From PALSA-243 sp049522755 (lineage in GTDB: Bacteria; Acidobacteriota; Terriglobia; Bryobacterales; Bryobacteraceae): 64,000 nucleotides of DNA. Positions 40,575 through 50,130 of this stretch are shown here, in pieces. Each line of letters begins with the position of its first letter. Within the stretch, counting starts at the first letter, position 1. The position numbers were made by a program, and so were the translations under genes. The stretch covers positions 4,406 through 68,405 of the forward strand of contig JBEKNN010000010.1 of the NCBI GenBank assembly GCA_049522755.1, in the 5' to 3' direction. The notes beneath the pieces were generated by a model. It had not been told where the DNA came from. It was given only the letters and a program-made list of their open reading frames with translations, and made no database searches.

Positions 40575-41413
40575 GATTCGCGCAGCGCGGGCTGTAGCGA
40601 CTCTTCGACCATCGCGGCGCCGGCCGGCGAGCCCTTGGGGGCGCTCAGCCCGCCGTAGCGCCGGTCGCGCTTCTGGTATTCCAGCACGGCCAGCAGCAAA
40701 TCGGTGCGCGTGAAATCGGGCCACAGCGTCTCGGTGACGTACAACTCGGCGTAGGCGATCTGCCACAGCAGAAAATTACTGATGCGCATTTCGCCGGACG
40801 TGCGGATCAGCAGATCGGGGTCGGGACAGCTCGCGGTATAGAGGCTGGTCGCGATCAGATCCTCGTCGATCTTCAAGGTGTGGATGCTGCCATCAAGGCG
40901 CGCCATGTCGAGAATGGAATTGACCGCGTCCACAATCTCCGCGCGGCCGCCGTAGTTGATCGCCAGGTTCAGCACCATGCCGCGGTTGCTGTAGGTGGCG
41001 TCGATGGTGGCATCGAGCTCGCGCCGCACCTCGGGGGGCAGGGCATCCACACGGCCGATCATCTGCAACCGGATATCGTTCTTCTGCAGAGTGGGGAGTT
41101 CCTGCTTGAGGTAGTAGCGAAGCAGCCGCCACAGGGTTTCCACTTCGTGACGCGGGCGCTTCCAGTTCTCCACCGAAAAGGCGAAAAGCGTGAGCACCTT
41201 AACGCCCAGCCGGGCGCACGTTTCGGCGGTAACGCGCACCGGCCCCACTCCCGCTTTATGGCCGGCCACGCGAGGCAGCAGACGGCGGCCGGCCCAGCGG
41301 CCGTTGCCATCCATGATGATCGCGATGTGCTCGGGCAGGCGGGCGGGGTCGATTGCGCGGGCCAACTCCGAGTCCTTCTCTCCAGGCCGGAGCGATTCCA
41401 AAAGGGCCGTCAT
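40571..41413 (-). CDS. uppS: Isoprenyl transferase (undecaprenyl diphosphate synthase)
   Basis: A 280-residue enzyme. The diphosphate-binding motif HIAIIMDGNGRWAGRR lies at about 30-45; TLFAFSVENWKRP, NLAINYGGRAEIVDAV and LLIRTSGEMRISNFL follow in family order. It makes the C55 lipid carrier for cell-wall synthesis. ATG 41413 starts the family-like part; the longer frame reads through the tRNA gene and is rejected. Forms an operon with cdsA. Confidence 0.95.
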   Translation of the reverse strand: MTALLESLRPGEKDSELARAIDPARLPEHIAIIMDGNGRWAGRRLLPRVAGHKAGVGPVRVTAETCARLGVKVLTLFAFSVENWKRPRHEVETLWRLLRYYLKQELPTLQKNDIRLQMIGRVDALPPEVRRELDATIDATYSNRGMVLNLAINYGGRAEIVDAVNSILDMARLDGSIHTLKIDEDLIATSLYTASCPDPDLLIRTSGEMRISNFLLWQIAYAELYVTETLWPDFTRTDLLLAVLEYQKRDRRYGGLSAPKGSPAGAAMVEESLQPALRES

Positions 41414-41487
41414 GAAGTAATCATTTATAGTACAACACGGCTGCGGATACGGGCCGGCGTAGGCTAAACTTTGGAGTGAAGCCGCGC

Positions 41488-41564
<77 letters not shown>

Positions 41565-41632
41565 TCCAAATCGAGAAGATCGAGACGGTGGGAAGTTCGG
41601 AAGGAGCGTTGCCGCGGCTGCCACCAAGCTGC

Positions 41633-42249
41633 ATGACCACCCATAAGCTGCTGTTCACTCCGGGACCACTCACTACCGGCGCGACGGTGAAGGCGGCCAT
41701 GTTATGCGACGCCGGCTCGCGCGATGCGGAGTTCATCGCGGTGGTGCGCAACATTCGCGAACGGCTGCTGAGAATCGGCGGAGCGGGGCCGGGCGGCGGC
41801 TACGAATGCGTGCCGATGCAAGGCAGCGGGACCTTCGCGTTTGAATCGGAGATTTCTTCGGCGATCCCGCGCGATGGCCGCCTGATGGTTCTGGTCAATG
41901 GCCGTACGGACGCCGCATTGTCGAGATGGCGCGCGTTCACGGCATCGAGGTACAGACCGTGGAGGCGGCGGAGAGCATTGAGGCGATGGGATTCGAACCG
42001 TTCCTTGCGCCGGAAGACCAAAGCTAAATCATCACGACTTACCGCTATCCGGCGAATCCGGAATTCCGGTTTGAGGAATTTTATTCGCGTTTGAGCGAGA
42101 TGGGGTTCGTGATTTATCCGGGGAAACTTGGCAAGGAGCCATGCTTCCGGATCGGGACGATCGGAAGTATCGGAGTAGCGGAAATCGAAGGCCTGCTGGC
42201 GGCGGTTCGACGGATCGGCAATTGTGGCGCGGCGCGAGGCGCCGGTTGA
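41633..42249 (+). pseudogene. phnW: 2-aminoethylphosphonate-pyruvate transaminase relic
   Basis: The N-terminal part matches PhnW well (THKLLFTPGPLTT, GSRDAEFIAVVRNIRERL, CVPMQGSGTF). After residue ~100 the frame shifts (GRRIVEMARVHGIEVQTVE continues in another frame). The central part with the PLP-lysine is deleted. The C-terminus returns as TTYRYPANPEFRFEEFYSRL, then GFVIYPGKLGKEPCFRIGTI. It is therefore inactive. It sits 68 bp after the tRNA gene. Confidence 0.85.
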
Positions 42250-42369
42250 ACCTCGCCCGGGGTGGAGGGCCTTTCTGAAGGGTGCACATATTCGCACTCT
42301 GTATCCAATCGCACGCTAATTTGAGTGGCCGACCGGTTTCGGATGGTAACGTATCCGGTGGAGGAAACT

Positions 42370-42897
42370 ATGAAGAGGCTGATCGGAACGTTCACGGTGT
42401 TATCCATGATTACCGTTTCCGCTCTTGCGCAGGATAAGCGCGGGGCCGCTAAACCGGCGGGCGGCGGACATATTCCAGCGCATGGCCCCGCAGCATTCAA
42501 GGGCACCCCGGCGGGACCGGAAAAGCGCACGGTTCCAGAGGCGCCGGGACATCCGGCCGCGCCGCATGTCGACGCCAAGGGCGACAAGTGGGTGGGACAT
42601 GACACTGGCCCGAACGATGCGCGCTATCACCTGGATAAGCCGTTTGAGCACGGACGGTTCCCCGGTGGGATCGGCAAAGGCCACGTTTTTCACCTGGCCG
42701 GAGGCGGTCCGAGCCGTTTCTGGTTCGGCGGCTTCTATTTCAGCGTCTCCCCGGTCGACCTCGAGCTTTGCGCAGACTGGCAATGGAATTCGGACGATGT
42801 CGTGATCTACGACGACCCCGACCACGTTGGCTGGTATCTCGCTTATGACGTGAGGCTGGGCACTTACGTCCACGTCATGTATCTTGGGACGAGCTAG
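42370..42897 (+). CDS. Secreted protein of unknown function
   Basis: A 175-residue protein with a signal peptide (KRLIGTFTVLSMITVSALAQ). A His/Pro/Gly-rich linker follows, then a C-terminal domain with aromatic strands (RFWFGGFYFSVSP, WQWNSDDVVIYDDPDHVGWY). The signal peptide resembles that of the 38945 protein. No known family. RBS GGAGG precedes ATG 42370. Confidence 0.72.
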   Translation: MKRLIGTFTVLSMITVSALAQDKRGAAKPAGGGHIPAHGPAAFKGTPAGPEKRTVPEAPGHPAAPHVDAKGDKWVGHDTGPNDARYHLDKPFEHGRFPGGIGKGHVFHLAGGGPSRFWFGGFYFSVSPVDLELCADWQWNSDDVVIYDDPDHVGWYLAYDVRLGTYVHVMYLGTS

Positions 42898-42910
42898 GTT
42901 TGAACTTCGA

Positions 42911-43020
42911 CTTCGACGCAGAGACGCTGAGACGCGGAGGCCACGCAGAGAAAACATGAAGAGAATGAAGTTTTTTCCTCTCTGCGCTTAACTCTGCGTC
43001 TCAGCGTCTCTGCGTCGAAG
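42911..43020. repeat. Long inverted repeat with 29-bp arms
   Basis: CTTCGACGCAGAGACGCTGA... (42911-42939) pairs with 42992-43020 with one mismatch; an inner stem CGCAGAG/CTCTGCG (42944-42950, 42980-42986) extends it. It would form a long hairpin, possibly a transcription stop after the secreted-protein gene. Confidence 0.8.
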
Positions 43021-43142
43021 ACTTAGGCCCCTCGACCGATATTGAAGCCGGAAATCCCTCAGGCTTTTCTCGCCGCATAGCAGTTGTACCGGTACTTTGG
43101 GTTCTGTTCAGCCGCGATACGGCGGGTTAAGATCGCGGCTGG

Positions 43143-43802
43143 ATGAGACTCGTTTACATGGCGATTGGTCTTTGGGCGGTCGCGGCCGGGCTGGGGGCGA
43201 AGACGATCGACGTCTCCTCGCAGCCTGCGCAACTGCTGCAATCCGGGGATTCACTGACGTTTCTCTTCTCGGACAGCAGCTATGCGCAACACGCTACGTC
43301 AATGGGGTTGGCGGCGTCTCCATCACAGATCTTCTTCAATTTGTCTTCGGTGCCGCTCAATTCGGCGGGGCACTTCACGGCCGTGGTGGAATCGGCGGAT
43401 GGATCGGCTTCCGCCCTGTTTCCGGGGCCGTTGCAGTGGACCAGCGGGATGGTGCAGACCTCGGGATATGACGGGGCGGGGTCCGTTCTGGTGGGCAGTC
43501 TGATGTTATCGAGTGCGCTCTCGCAGGAAATTTTTGAGGGAACGGAAGCGGAATTGACGCTGCTGTATGTGGGGCCTGACATCACAGTGGGCCTTCCCGG
43601 CAACGCGCTGAGAAACGATTTGACAATCAGTCTGACGGGCCAAGGGACTAGCGTTGGCGCGATGGATTACGGGGTAACGCTGAGCAGCGGCCAGGCCATC
43701 GTCGCGCCGGAGCCGGATCCGGCGTCAATGCTCGTCGCCATGGGGGTGCTGCTGTGCGCGTTATCGGTGGCGCTCAAACGATTCGGAAGGTTGCGGGCCT
43801 AA
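43143..43802 (+). CDS. PEP-CTERM-like secreted protein
   Basis: A 219-residue protein. An N-terminal signal peptide (VYMAIGLWAVAAGLGA) and a C-terminal sorting tail (APEPDPASMLVAMGVL, a hydrophobic helix, then KRFGRLR) mark it as a PEP-CTERM-type exosortase substrate. The middle is Ser/Gly-rich with predicted beta structure. Function unknown. No exosortase gene is visible here. Confidence 0.78.
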   Translation: MRLVYMAIGLWAVAAGLGAKTIDVSSQPAQLLQSGDSLTFLFSDSSYAQHATSMGLAASPSQIFFNLSSVPLNSAGHFTAVVESADGSASALFPGPLQWTSGMVQTSGYDGAGSVLVGSLMLSSALSQEIFEGTEAELTLLYVGPDITVGLPGNALRNDLTISLTGQGTSVGAMDYGVTLSSGQAIVAPEPDPASMLVAMGVLLCALSVALKRFGRLRA

Positions 43803-43909
43803 TTGGTTTGCAATCGCATCGAAGTCTCTGTTACTATCGGTTTGGACACATCGGAATCCTTCCTTTGAAGTGCCGCAAATCCAACCAACGGAGTTAAATA
43901 ATCAACTGA

Positions 43910-44326
43910 ATGGGATTTACCGTTTTTCTTGGCAATCTCCCTGCGTGGGTGACCGCCGACGATATCAAACAATGGCTCGCCGCTGAAGATCTTGTGGCCG
44001 ACGCCGTAAAAGTAATCCGCAATCACGAAACGCAAGAATCGAAGGGTTTCGCCTTTGTCGAAGCGCCGACTGCCGAAGAAATGCAGTCGATCATCCGCCG
44101 CTTTGACCGCGCCCCTCTCGAAGACCGCCTTCTGCGCGCCAATCCCGCCCAGCCCCCAAAGGGGAAGGAAGTACGCGGTCCGCAGCAGGCAACCCCAACG
44201 CAACAGACGGCTCCGCCCAACGGCGCCCGTGCGCAGCGGCCGGACCGCAAGCGGCGAAGCGGCGGCAAAGACCGGGAGCAGTCGCCCCGGAGTGCGTTTG
44301 CAGCCGAGCTGGCGAAGGTTCTGTAG
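43910..44326 (+). CDS. RNA-recognition-motif (RRM) protein
   Basis: A 138-residue protein with a single RRM (about 1-80): RNP2 VFLGNLP near residue 5 and RNP1 KGFAFVEA near residue 46. The C-terminal half is basic and disordered (RAQRPDRKRRSGGKDRE). Bacterial single-RRM proteins bind RNA, and some are cold-induced. No partner gene is adjacent. Confidence 0.9.
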   Translation: MGFTVFLGNLPAWVTADDIKQWLAAEDLVADAVKVIRNHETQESKGFAFVEAPTAEEMQSIIRRFDRAPLEDRLLRANPAQPPKGKEVRGPQQATPTQQTAPPNGARAQRPDRKRRSGGKDREQSPRSAFAAELAKVL

Positions 44327-44468
44327 TTCGGGGCAGGCGTCCATCCGGGGCGCCGGCGTAACTCCTGTTTCTCTGCACACCTGTGAACCGAAGTCACATC
44401 CGGCTTCCTCCTTTTCCTTTTCCCTTCAATTATTTGCCCCTGGCATGGGGCGTGCTCCCTGCGCGTGC

Positions 44469-45716
44469 ATGAAATACCTCTGGATTGGCTGCTTGCTGGT
44501 GGCGGGCTGCCCAATCTTTGCGGGAACGCAGGATTCCGAATTCAACGTGAATACGCGTTATACGGTGGAGAACATTTTGGTGGCCGGCGCAGGCTGGACC
44601 ACCGATCTGGTTGCGAGCCACGACGACCACATCAGCTTTGTCATCAGGCGCGATCTGGTGGCTTTGATCGGCCAGAAGTTGAATCCGGCGGCGCTCGACG
44701 ATCTTGCCAAGCGTCTGCGTAAGGAATTTCGTGCGCGCACGGTAGACCACCACGTGATGCGCGGCAAGGCGCCGGATACGGTTGACGTGGTGTTCGACAT
44801 CAAGCTGCGGCCGGCGCGGTTCGACGTGTCGGTTCCCAAGTTCGCGTACAACTCCAACCAGGGATGGAACGGAGCTGGCGAAGCTACCGCGACCCTGAAT
44901 CATAATGCGTTTACGGCCGGTCTGGTCAGCGATGGCGACGAGTTGCTGGAGCGCTATACAGGGGTTGAAGCCAGCTATGAAAACTCGCACCTGGGCAGCG
45001 ACAACTTGCGGTTCAAGTTCGAGTTCGACGACTTCCACGACTTATGGAATCCGCAGACGGCGGCGGAGGCCGGCGCGGCGCTTTACCGGACGCGGGAAAA
45101 CTTCGAGCCGCTGATGACGTTGGCGGTGGCGCGGCCTTTGACGGTGAGCTTTGGGATGAGCTTCGAACGCATGCAGGACGAGGGTCCGGGGCCGCGGATC
45201 GAAGCCGCTAACGCGCTGATTGCGAACGCCCGGTTCCATGGCCGTATGGAGGACGACGATGACCTGCAGGATTTCGACGCGGGATACGACCTGCATGCCG
45301 GCATGCGCACTTTGGCGAGCGATTATGGGTACAACCGCCACCGCTTCGAATTCCGCTATACTTGGACACACGGCAAGCAGGTGGTGTTCGACGACGCCAT
45401 GGGCGGCATCATCACCGGCGATGCCCCGCTTTACGAACGCTTCGCCCTGGGCAACAGCAATACTTTGCGCGGTTGGAACAAATATGAGTTGGACCCGTTG
45501 GGCGGAAACCGGATTTTGAGCAATTCCGTCGAATATCGGTACGGCGCGTTTCAGGCCTTCTACGATATGGGCGCAATCTGGAACGGCGGAGGAGCCGTGG
45601 TAGCCAGGAAATCGGTCGGCGTCGGCTTGCGGGAAGGGCCATTTTCGGTGGCAGTGGCCTTTCCGCTGAAGGATGGCCGGACCGACCCGGTCCTTATGGT
45701 GAGCATGAATTATTGA
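44469..45716 (+). CDS. Omp85-like outer-membrane protein (BamA/TamA type)
   Basis: A 415-residue protein. The signal peptide is KYLWIGCLLVAGCPIFAG; a lipobox is not clear. One POTRA-like domain (about 25-130: NTRYTVENILVAGAG, then DLAKRLRKEFRARTVDHHVM) precedes a beta-barrel. The barrel carries the Omp85 motif LGNSNTLRGWNKYELDPLGG (about 330) and ends DPVLMVSMNY. It probably translocates or inserts proteins in the outer membrane. Its stop overlaps the next start by one base. Confidence 0.85.
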   Translation: MKYLWIGCLLVAGCPIFAGTQDSEFNVNTRYTVENILVAGAGWTTDLVASHDDHISFVIRRDLVALIGQKLNPAALDDLAKRLRKEFRARTVDHHVMRGKAPDTVDVVFDIKLRPARFDVSVPKFAYNSNQGWNGAGEATATLNHNAFTAGLVSDGDELLERYTGVEASYENSHLGSDNLRFKFEFDDFHDLWNPQTAAEAGAALYRTRENFEPLMTLAVARPLTVSFGMSFERMQDEGPGPRIEAANALIANARFHGRMEDDDDLQDFDAGYDLHAGMRTLASDYGYNRHRFEFRYTWTHGKQVVFDDAMGGIITGDAPLYERFALGNSNTLRGWNKYELDPLGGNRILSNSVEYRYGAFQAFYDMGAIWNGGGAVVARKSVGVGLREGPFSVAVAFPLKDGRTDPVLMVSMNY

Positions 45717-46357
45717 TGGCGCAACCATTGCGTGAGAGCAGAGGGGCCGCTGGCATCAGCCGGCGCGGCTGGCTTATTGCCGGTCTGGCTATACCTCTGT
45801 TCCGGGCCCGGGCTGCGTCCAACCTGACCGCGACTTACGACGGCGACAATCTCTATCCAGTAGCGCAGAGCCTTCATTTTCTTACGGGTAAGGTGCTCGA
45901 ACGGCTGCGCGATTCGGCCGATATTCAGACGTTTGTCTCGCAGTTGACGCTGTTTTGCGAAGATGGCAGCCTGCCGGTGAAGCCGGCGCACGCAAGATTC
46001 GTCGTGAGCTACTCGATTTGGGAAGAGAGATTCAAGGTCGCCATTCCGGGTTCGGCGGCTCGCTCGGTGGAAGGGCTCACGGCGACGCAGGCCGAGACGT
46101 GGTGTCTGGAAAACGTCGCCATCAGCGCATCGGGACTGGCGCCGGACAAGCCCTTCCGCATGCGCTTCGAGCTGCGCAGCCAGCGGCAGCCGGATCTCTC
46201 GCCGCTGGTGAGCGACCTGGGGATCAGCCTGACCAGCATGGTGGAGATCTTCAGCCGGAAACCCGGCGCAGGCGAGTATCATCAAACGCTGGAGACAGAG
46301 TGGCTGCGGCTGCTCAATTTGCCGCGGCTCACAGGCCGGCCGGCGCGACGCGAGTGA
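45716..46357 (+). CDS. DUF4390-like exported protein
   Basis: A 213-residue protein. The N-terminus contains SRRGWLIAGLAIPLFRARAA, a Tat-like or Sec signal. The mature domain (about 40-190) alternates beta strands (LFCEDGSLPVKPAHARFVVS, then MRFELRSQRQPDLSP). DUF4390 proteins lie upstream of NtrY-type kinases in other bacteria, as here. ATG 45716 overlaps the Omp85 stop and its stop overlaps the kinase start. It may act as the kinase's periplasmic partner. Confidence 0.65.
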   Translation: MAQPLRESRGAAGISRRGWLIAGLAIPLFRARAASNLTATYDGDNLYPVAQSLHFLTGKVLERLRDSADIQTFVSQLTLFCEDGSLPVKPAHARFVVSYSIWEERFKVAIPGSAARSVEGLTATQAETWCLENVAISASGLAPDKPFRMRFELRSQRQPDLSPLVSDLGISLTSMVEIFSRKPGAGEYHQTLETEWLRLLNLPRLTGRPARRE

Positions 46358-47766
46358 ACCGGCTTCGCAATAGACTCATCCTGGTCTTTTTAGCCGCAAC
46401 CCTGGCTCCGCTCGGCGCTACCCTCTGGGTTACCACCACGCTCCTCAAATGGAATCCGAATTATTTGGCGGTCAGCCAACTGGACGCGCTGGCGGGCTTG
46501 TTGCGGAGCACCGGGCGCGAGTTGTACCAGCGGGAATGTACCGACCTTAAGCAGCAGGCGGAAGCGGGCCAACTGCCGCCGGCGAAGTTCACCGAGGCCG
46601 GGCGCGCGGCATGGACGGCTGAGGTTCGCGAGTTCGCCGAGAGCGACGCGGCCGAAAAATTTACGATGCCGGGGGAGGAGGGCAACCGGCTGGATTACCT
46701 GGTACGGCGCAATGCCGATGTCTGGCTGTACTCCACCAACCTGGGGGTTGGGATGCACCGCCTTGAGAGTCAGCTCCGCGACGCCGGCGCGTTCTCGAAC
46801 CTGGTGAAAGAGCGCGACCTGCAGCGCGGATTCCTGCTCACCTACATTCTGTTGGCGGCGTTATTCTGGCTGGTCTCGCTGGCGGTGCTGGTGTTCCTGG
46901 CGCACCGCATTAGCCAGCCGATCCAAAGCCTGACCGCGGGCTTGACGCAGCTGGCCGGCGGTAATCTGAACGCCCGCGTTCCCGCCAGCAGCGACGACGA
47001 AGTCGGCCGTGCGATTCAAGCCTTCAACGGCATGGCGGCGCGCTTGCAAGCCACCACGGAACGGCTGGTCACCATGCGGCAGCTCGAGGGCGTGCAGCTT
47101 CTGGCGCGCAAGATGGCGCATGAGGTGAAGAACTCGCTGACTCCCATCCGCCTCACGGTGGAAGAAATGCTGGCCCGTCACAGCGAGCCCGACCGCGGCT
47201 TCATGGAACAGGCGGCGCAGATTGTGGTGGACGAGATCGAAACCCTGGAACGTCGCGTGCGCGCATTTTCGGAGTACGCCGCCGAGCCGCCCGTGTGTCC
47301 GGGCGCGGTCGACGTGAATGGGCTCTTGCAGGAGCGCGTGGCGTTCCTGAAAACGGCGCATCCGGAAGTGACGTACGAGTGCCGGCTGAGCGAGGCATGG
47401 CCGCGGGCCTTCGCGGATCAGGACCTGACGAAGGGCATCCTGACCAACCTGCTGGAGAATGCAGCCGAGGCCGCGGGCGAAGGCGGAAAAATTTTGGGCG
47501 CCACTTCAGTGGAAGGCGTCCGCGTGGCGATTGAAGTACACGATTCGGGTCCGGGGCTGAGCGAGCAGGCTCGTGAATCGCTGTTTCAGCCGACGATTTC
47601 ATTCAAGAAGAGGGGCATGGGGCTGGGGCTTTCGATTGCGCGCAGAAGCGCGCTACTTTCGGGCGGGGACATCGTTGTGGTGAAAGGAGAAATGGGCGGG
47701 GCGGGATTCCGCGTGCTGCTGCCCGTAGCGACTGATGGCGATGAAACGCATACTGATCGTGGATGA
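46354..47766 (+). CDS. NtrY-like sensor histidine kinase
   Basis: A 470-residue kinase with GTG start overlapping the previous stop (GTGA). Membrane segments at about 8-28 and 155-178 flank a periplasmic region. HAMP is at about 180-230 (HRISQPIQSLTAGLTQLAGG). The H box ARKMAHEVKNSLTPIRLTVE lies near 245; N, G1 and G2 boxes follow (NLLENAAEAAGEGG, DSGPGLSEQ, GMGLGLSIAR). It should phosphorylate the response regulator encoded next, whose start overlaps this gene by 32 bp. Confidence 0.93.
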   Translation: MNRLRNRLILVFLAATLAPLGATLWVTTTLLKWNPNYLAVSQLDALAGLLRSTGRELYQRECTDLKQQAEAGQLPPAKFTEAGRAAWTAEVREFAESDAAEKFTMPGEEGNRLDYLVRRNADVWLYSTNLGVGMHRLESQLRDAGAFSNLVKERDLQRGFLLTYILLAALFWLVSLAVLVFLAHRISQPIQSLTAGLTQLAGGNLNARVPASSDDEVGRAIQAFNGMAARLQATTERLVTMRQLEGVQLLARKMAHEVKNSLTPIRLTVEEMLARHSEPDRGFMEQAAQIVVDEIETLERRVRAFSEYAAEPPVCPGAVDVNGLLQERVAFLKTAHPEVTYECRLSEAWPRAFADQDLTKGILTNLLENAAEAAGEGGKILGATSVEGVRVAIEVHDSGPGLSEQARESLFQPTISFKKRGMGLGLSIARRSALLSGGDIVVVKGEMGGAGFRVLLPVATDGDETHTDRG

Positions 47767-49093
47767 CGAAGAGAATATCGGCCGTTCCCTGCGCATGATT
47801 CTGGAGCGCGAGGGGTATGGCGTGAACGTGTGCCGGTCGCTGGCGGATTTCGCCAAACACCCGGGGGCGCACGCGTCCGACGTGTACCTGTTCGACATGA
47901 AGCTGCCGGACGGCAATGGCATCGACCTGCTGCGGACGCTGAAGCAGAACGGTGCGGGGTCGCCGGCGATTATGATCTCCGGGCACGGCACCATTGCGGA
48001 CGCGGTGGAAGCCACGCGCGCCGGGGCGTTCGATTTCCTCGAAAAGCCGCTCAGCCGCGACCGTGTGCTGCTGGCGGTGAAGAATGCCCTGGAGCATTTC
48101 TCGCTGCGGCGTGAGAATGAGCGGCTGCGGGAATTGGTGGGCGCGGGCGCGGCCAGCGGGGCGAAGATGATCGGCGGCAGCCCGGCGTGGCAGCGGGCGG
48201 TGGAGCAGGCCTCCATGGCGGCGCGGTCGGATGCGCGGGTACTGCTGATCGGGGAATCGGGCACCGGCAAGGAGTTGCTGGCGGCGCACATTCACGGGTC
48301 GAGCCCATTCGCGTCGGGGCCGTTCGTGAAGGTGAATTGCGCGGCGATTCCGACCGAGCTGATCGAGACCGAGCTGTTCGGGCATGAGAAAGGGTCGTTC
48401 ACCGGCGCTACGGCGTCGCGGCGGGGCAAGTTCGAGCTGGCGGACGGCGGAACGATTTTCCTCGATGAAGTGGGCGATCTGCATGGAGCGTCGCAGGCCA
48501 AGCTGCTGCGCGTTTTGCAGGAGGGCGAGTTTCACCGCGTGGGCGGCGAGCAGATCATCCGCGTCAGCGTGCGCGTGATTTCGGCGACCAACCGGGACCT
48601 GGCGGCGATGGTGTCGCAGGAGAAGTTCCGCGAGGATTTGTACTACCGGTTGAGCGTGGTGCCGATCCGCGTACCGGCGCTACGCGAGCGGCCGCACGAT
48701 ATCAAGCTGCTGGCGGAGTATTTTCTGGAAGACTTTTGCGCGCGCAATAATTTCAAGCCGAAGAGGCTGGACGAGACGGTGTTTCCAATGCTCGAGAGCT
48801 ACGGCTGGCCGGGAAATGCGCGCGAGCTGCGCAACGTGATCGAGCGCATGGCGATTCTGACGGCTGGCGAGCGGCTGACGCGCGACGCGATTCCGGTGGA
48901 GATCCGGGTGCAGCGCGAGACGGGGCCGAAATCGACGATTCAGGAAGCGCGCGAATCGGCCGAGCGGGAGCATATCCTGAGAGCGCTGGAGGAATCGAGC
49001 TGGAATGTGTCGGGCGCGGCCAGGGCGCTGGGGATGGAGCGGACGAATCTGCATAAGCGGATTCGGGCGCTGGGGCTGAGCCGGGGGAAGTAG
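47735..49093 (+). CDS. NtrC-family sigma-54-dependent response regulator
   Basis: A 452-residue regulator. The receiver domain (about 5-120) has the phosphoacceptor in VYLFDMKLPDGNG. The AAA+ domain (about 145-380) has Walker A GESGTGKE, the sigma-54 contact loop as GSFTGA (one residue from the usual GAFTGA), and Walker B TIFLDEVGDLHGA. A Fis-type HTH ends the protein (NVSGAARALGMERTNLHKRI). It should activate sigma-54 promoters. ATG 47741 is an alternative start. Its last 488 bp are duplicated at 50862. Confidence 0.95.
   Translation: MAMKRILIVDDEENIGRSLRMILEREGYGVNVCRSLADFAKHPGAHASDVYLFDMKLPDGNGIDLLRTLKQNGAGSPAIMISGHGTIADAVEATRAGAFDFLEKPLSRDRVLLAVKNALEHFSLRRENERLRELVGAGAASGAKMIGGSPAWQRAVEQASMAARSDARVLLIGESGTGKELLAAHIHGSSPFASGPFVKVNCAAIPTELIETELFGHEKGSFTGATASRRGKFELADGGTIFLDEVGDLHGASQAKLLRVLQEGEFHRVGGEQIIRVSVRVISATNRDLAAMVSQEKFREDLYYRLSVVPIRVPALRERPHDIKLLAEYFLEDFCARNNFKPKRLDETVFPMLESYGWPGNARELRNVIERMAILTAGERLTRDAIPVEIRVQRETGPKSTIQEARESAEREHILRALEESSWNVSGAARALGMERTNLHKRIRALGLSRGK
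48606..49093 (+). repeat. Regulator 3' end, original copy of a 488-bp direct repeat
   Basis: The 488 bp to the stop codon recur at 50862-51349 with only scattered changes (protein E to K, G to R, H to R among those seen). Confidence 0.9.
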
Positions 49094-49104
49094 TGTAAGA
49101 CATC

Positions 49105-49297
49105 GGACGAGCGTCCGAAGTTGGTTGCCAACCCATACGGAAAGTGCTTTAGGCCGCCGATGAACGCGGATAAACGCCGATAAATAAAGCACAATTCTCA
49201 TCGGCGTTTATCGGCGGCGATTGCCTTTTTTCGATTTTGGTCTCGGCCTCCCTCGCCAGATGACGCCCGGATCGCAAAACAGAGCACCGTCGATATG
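49105..49297 (+). repeat. ~200-bp dispersed repeat, copy B
   Basis: It begins GGACGAGCGTCCGAAGTTGG 12 bp after the response-regulator stop, includes ATAAACGCCG and CATCGGCGTTTATCGGCGGC as an inverted pair, and ends near GATATGTCC. It aligns with 17445-17647 in the same orientation. Confidence 0.8.
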
Positions 49298-49366
49298 TCC
49301 CGCGGTGCGAAATGGGACTCCAATGACTTATGGCAGGCGGAGTACCACGCCACCCATGCACGGGAC

Positions 49367-50127
49367 TCATATGATTGCATCCGACTTGGCTCGATTGCAG
49401 GATTCGCACAGCAATTCGATGTTCCGCTCAGTGTTACTGCCGCCCCTTGAAATCGGGATGATATGGTCATACTCCAAGCGCTCTCGGCTGCCGCATCTCG
49501 CGCAGCGGCCATTGTCACGCACCCACACCGCCCGGCGAACTGCGTTGGTATCGCTTCCCTGTTTTCTGGTTGCGGCAACAAACCCAACGCTTGGGCGAGA
49601 TCCGCCTCCTCCCGCGCCACGTAAGAATCAACCAAGATGCGCCATTGTTCAGGGTTCAAATCGCGGGAACACGACCACACGGTGCCACGATAGAATGCGA
49701 ACGAACGCTCATCGGCTGGATCATGGCAACTAAGAGGAATCACCATCTTGTTGAAAAAGGCCATGAACTCCGCTGTCGCCATTTTGTTCTCAAGGGCTGC
49801 AAGGTCATTCGCGGCTTTGATCCCGGCCTCTGCGAACGTCCCTGAACTGGTTTTGCCAACGGCTACTAGTTCCTTAATGGTCTGGCCGACAAGCCAAAAT
49901 TCAGCCAATGTTTCTTCATCCCAGAAAGGGCGATCTCCGACAAACCGAGGAGTTTGGCCGACCTCGCTGGCTAGTGCAGGGAGCGGCTTGGAGGAAAACT
50001 GAATACCCCTCGCGTCAATCTCGAACCAGAAGGCTACTACGGACTTCCCTTGGGTTTCCACGGGTAGAAAATGGGTCTTCACTTTTGGCTTCGCGCTAAC
50101 TCTTTTGACCATGGATCGCCAGTACAA
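49367..50127 (-). pseudogene. HNH endonuclease gene, frameshifted
   Basis: The N-terminal ~190 residues read in one frame to ENREAIPT. The HNH domain continues in another frame: VRRAVWVRDNGRCARCGS, then LEYDHIIPISRGGSNTERNI and ELLCESCNRAKSDAII. One base appears lost near 49545. The domain has both CxxC zinc ligands and the DH catalytic pair. If the shift is not a sequencing error, the enzyme lacks its nuclease domain. Start could also be ATG 50112. Confidence 0.82.
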
Positions 50128-50130
50128 TTC

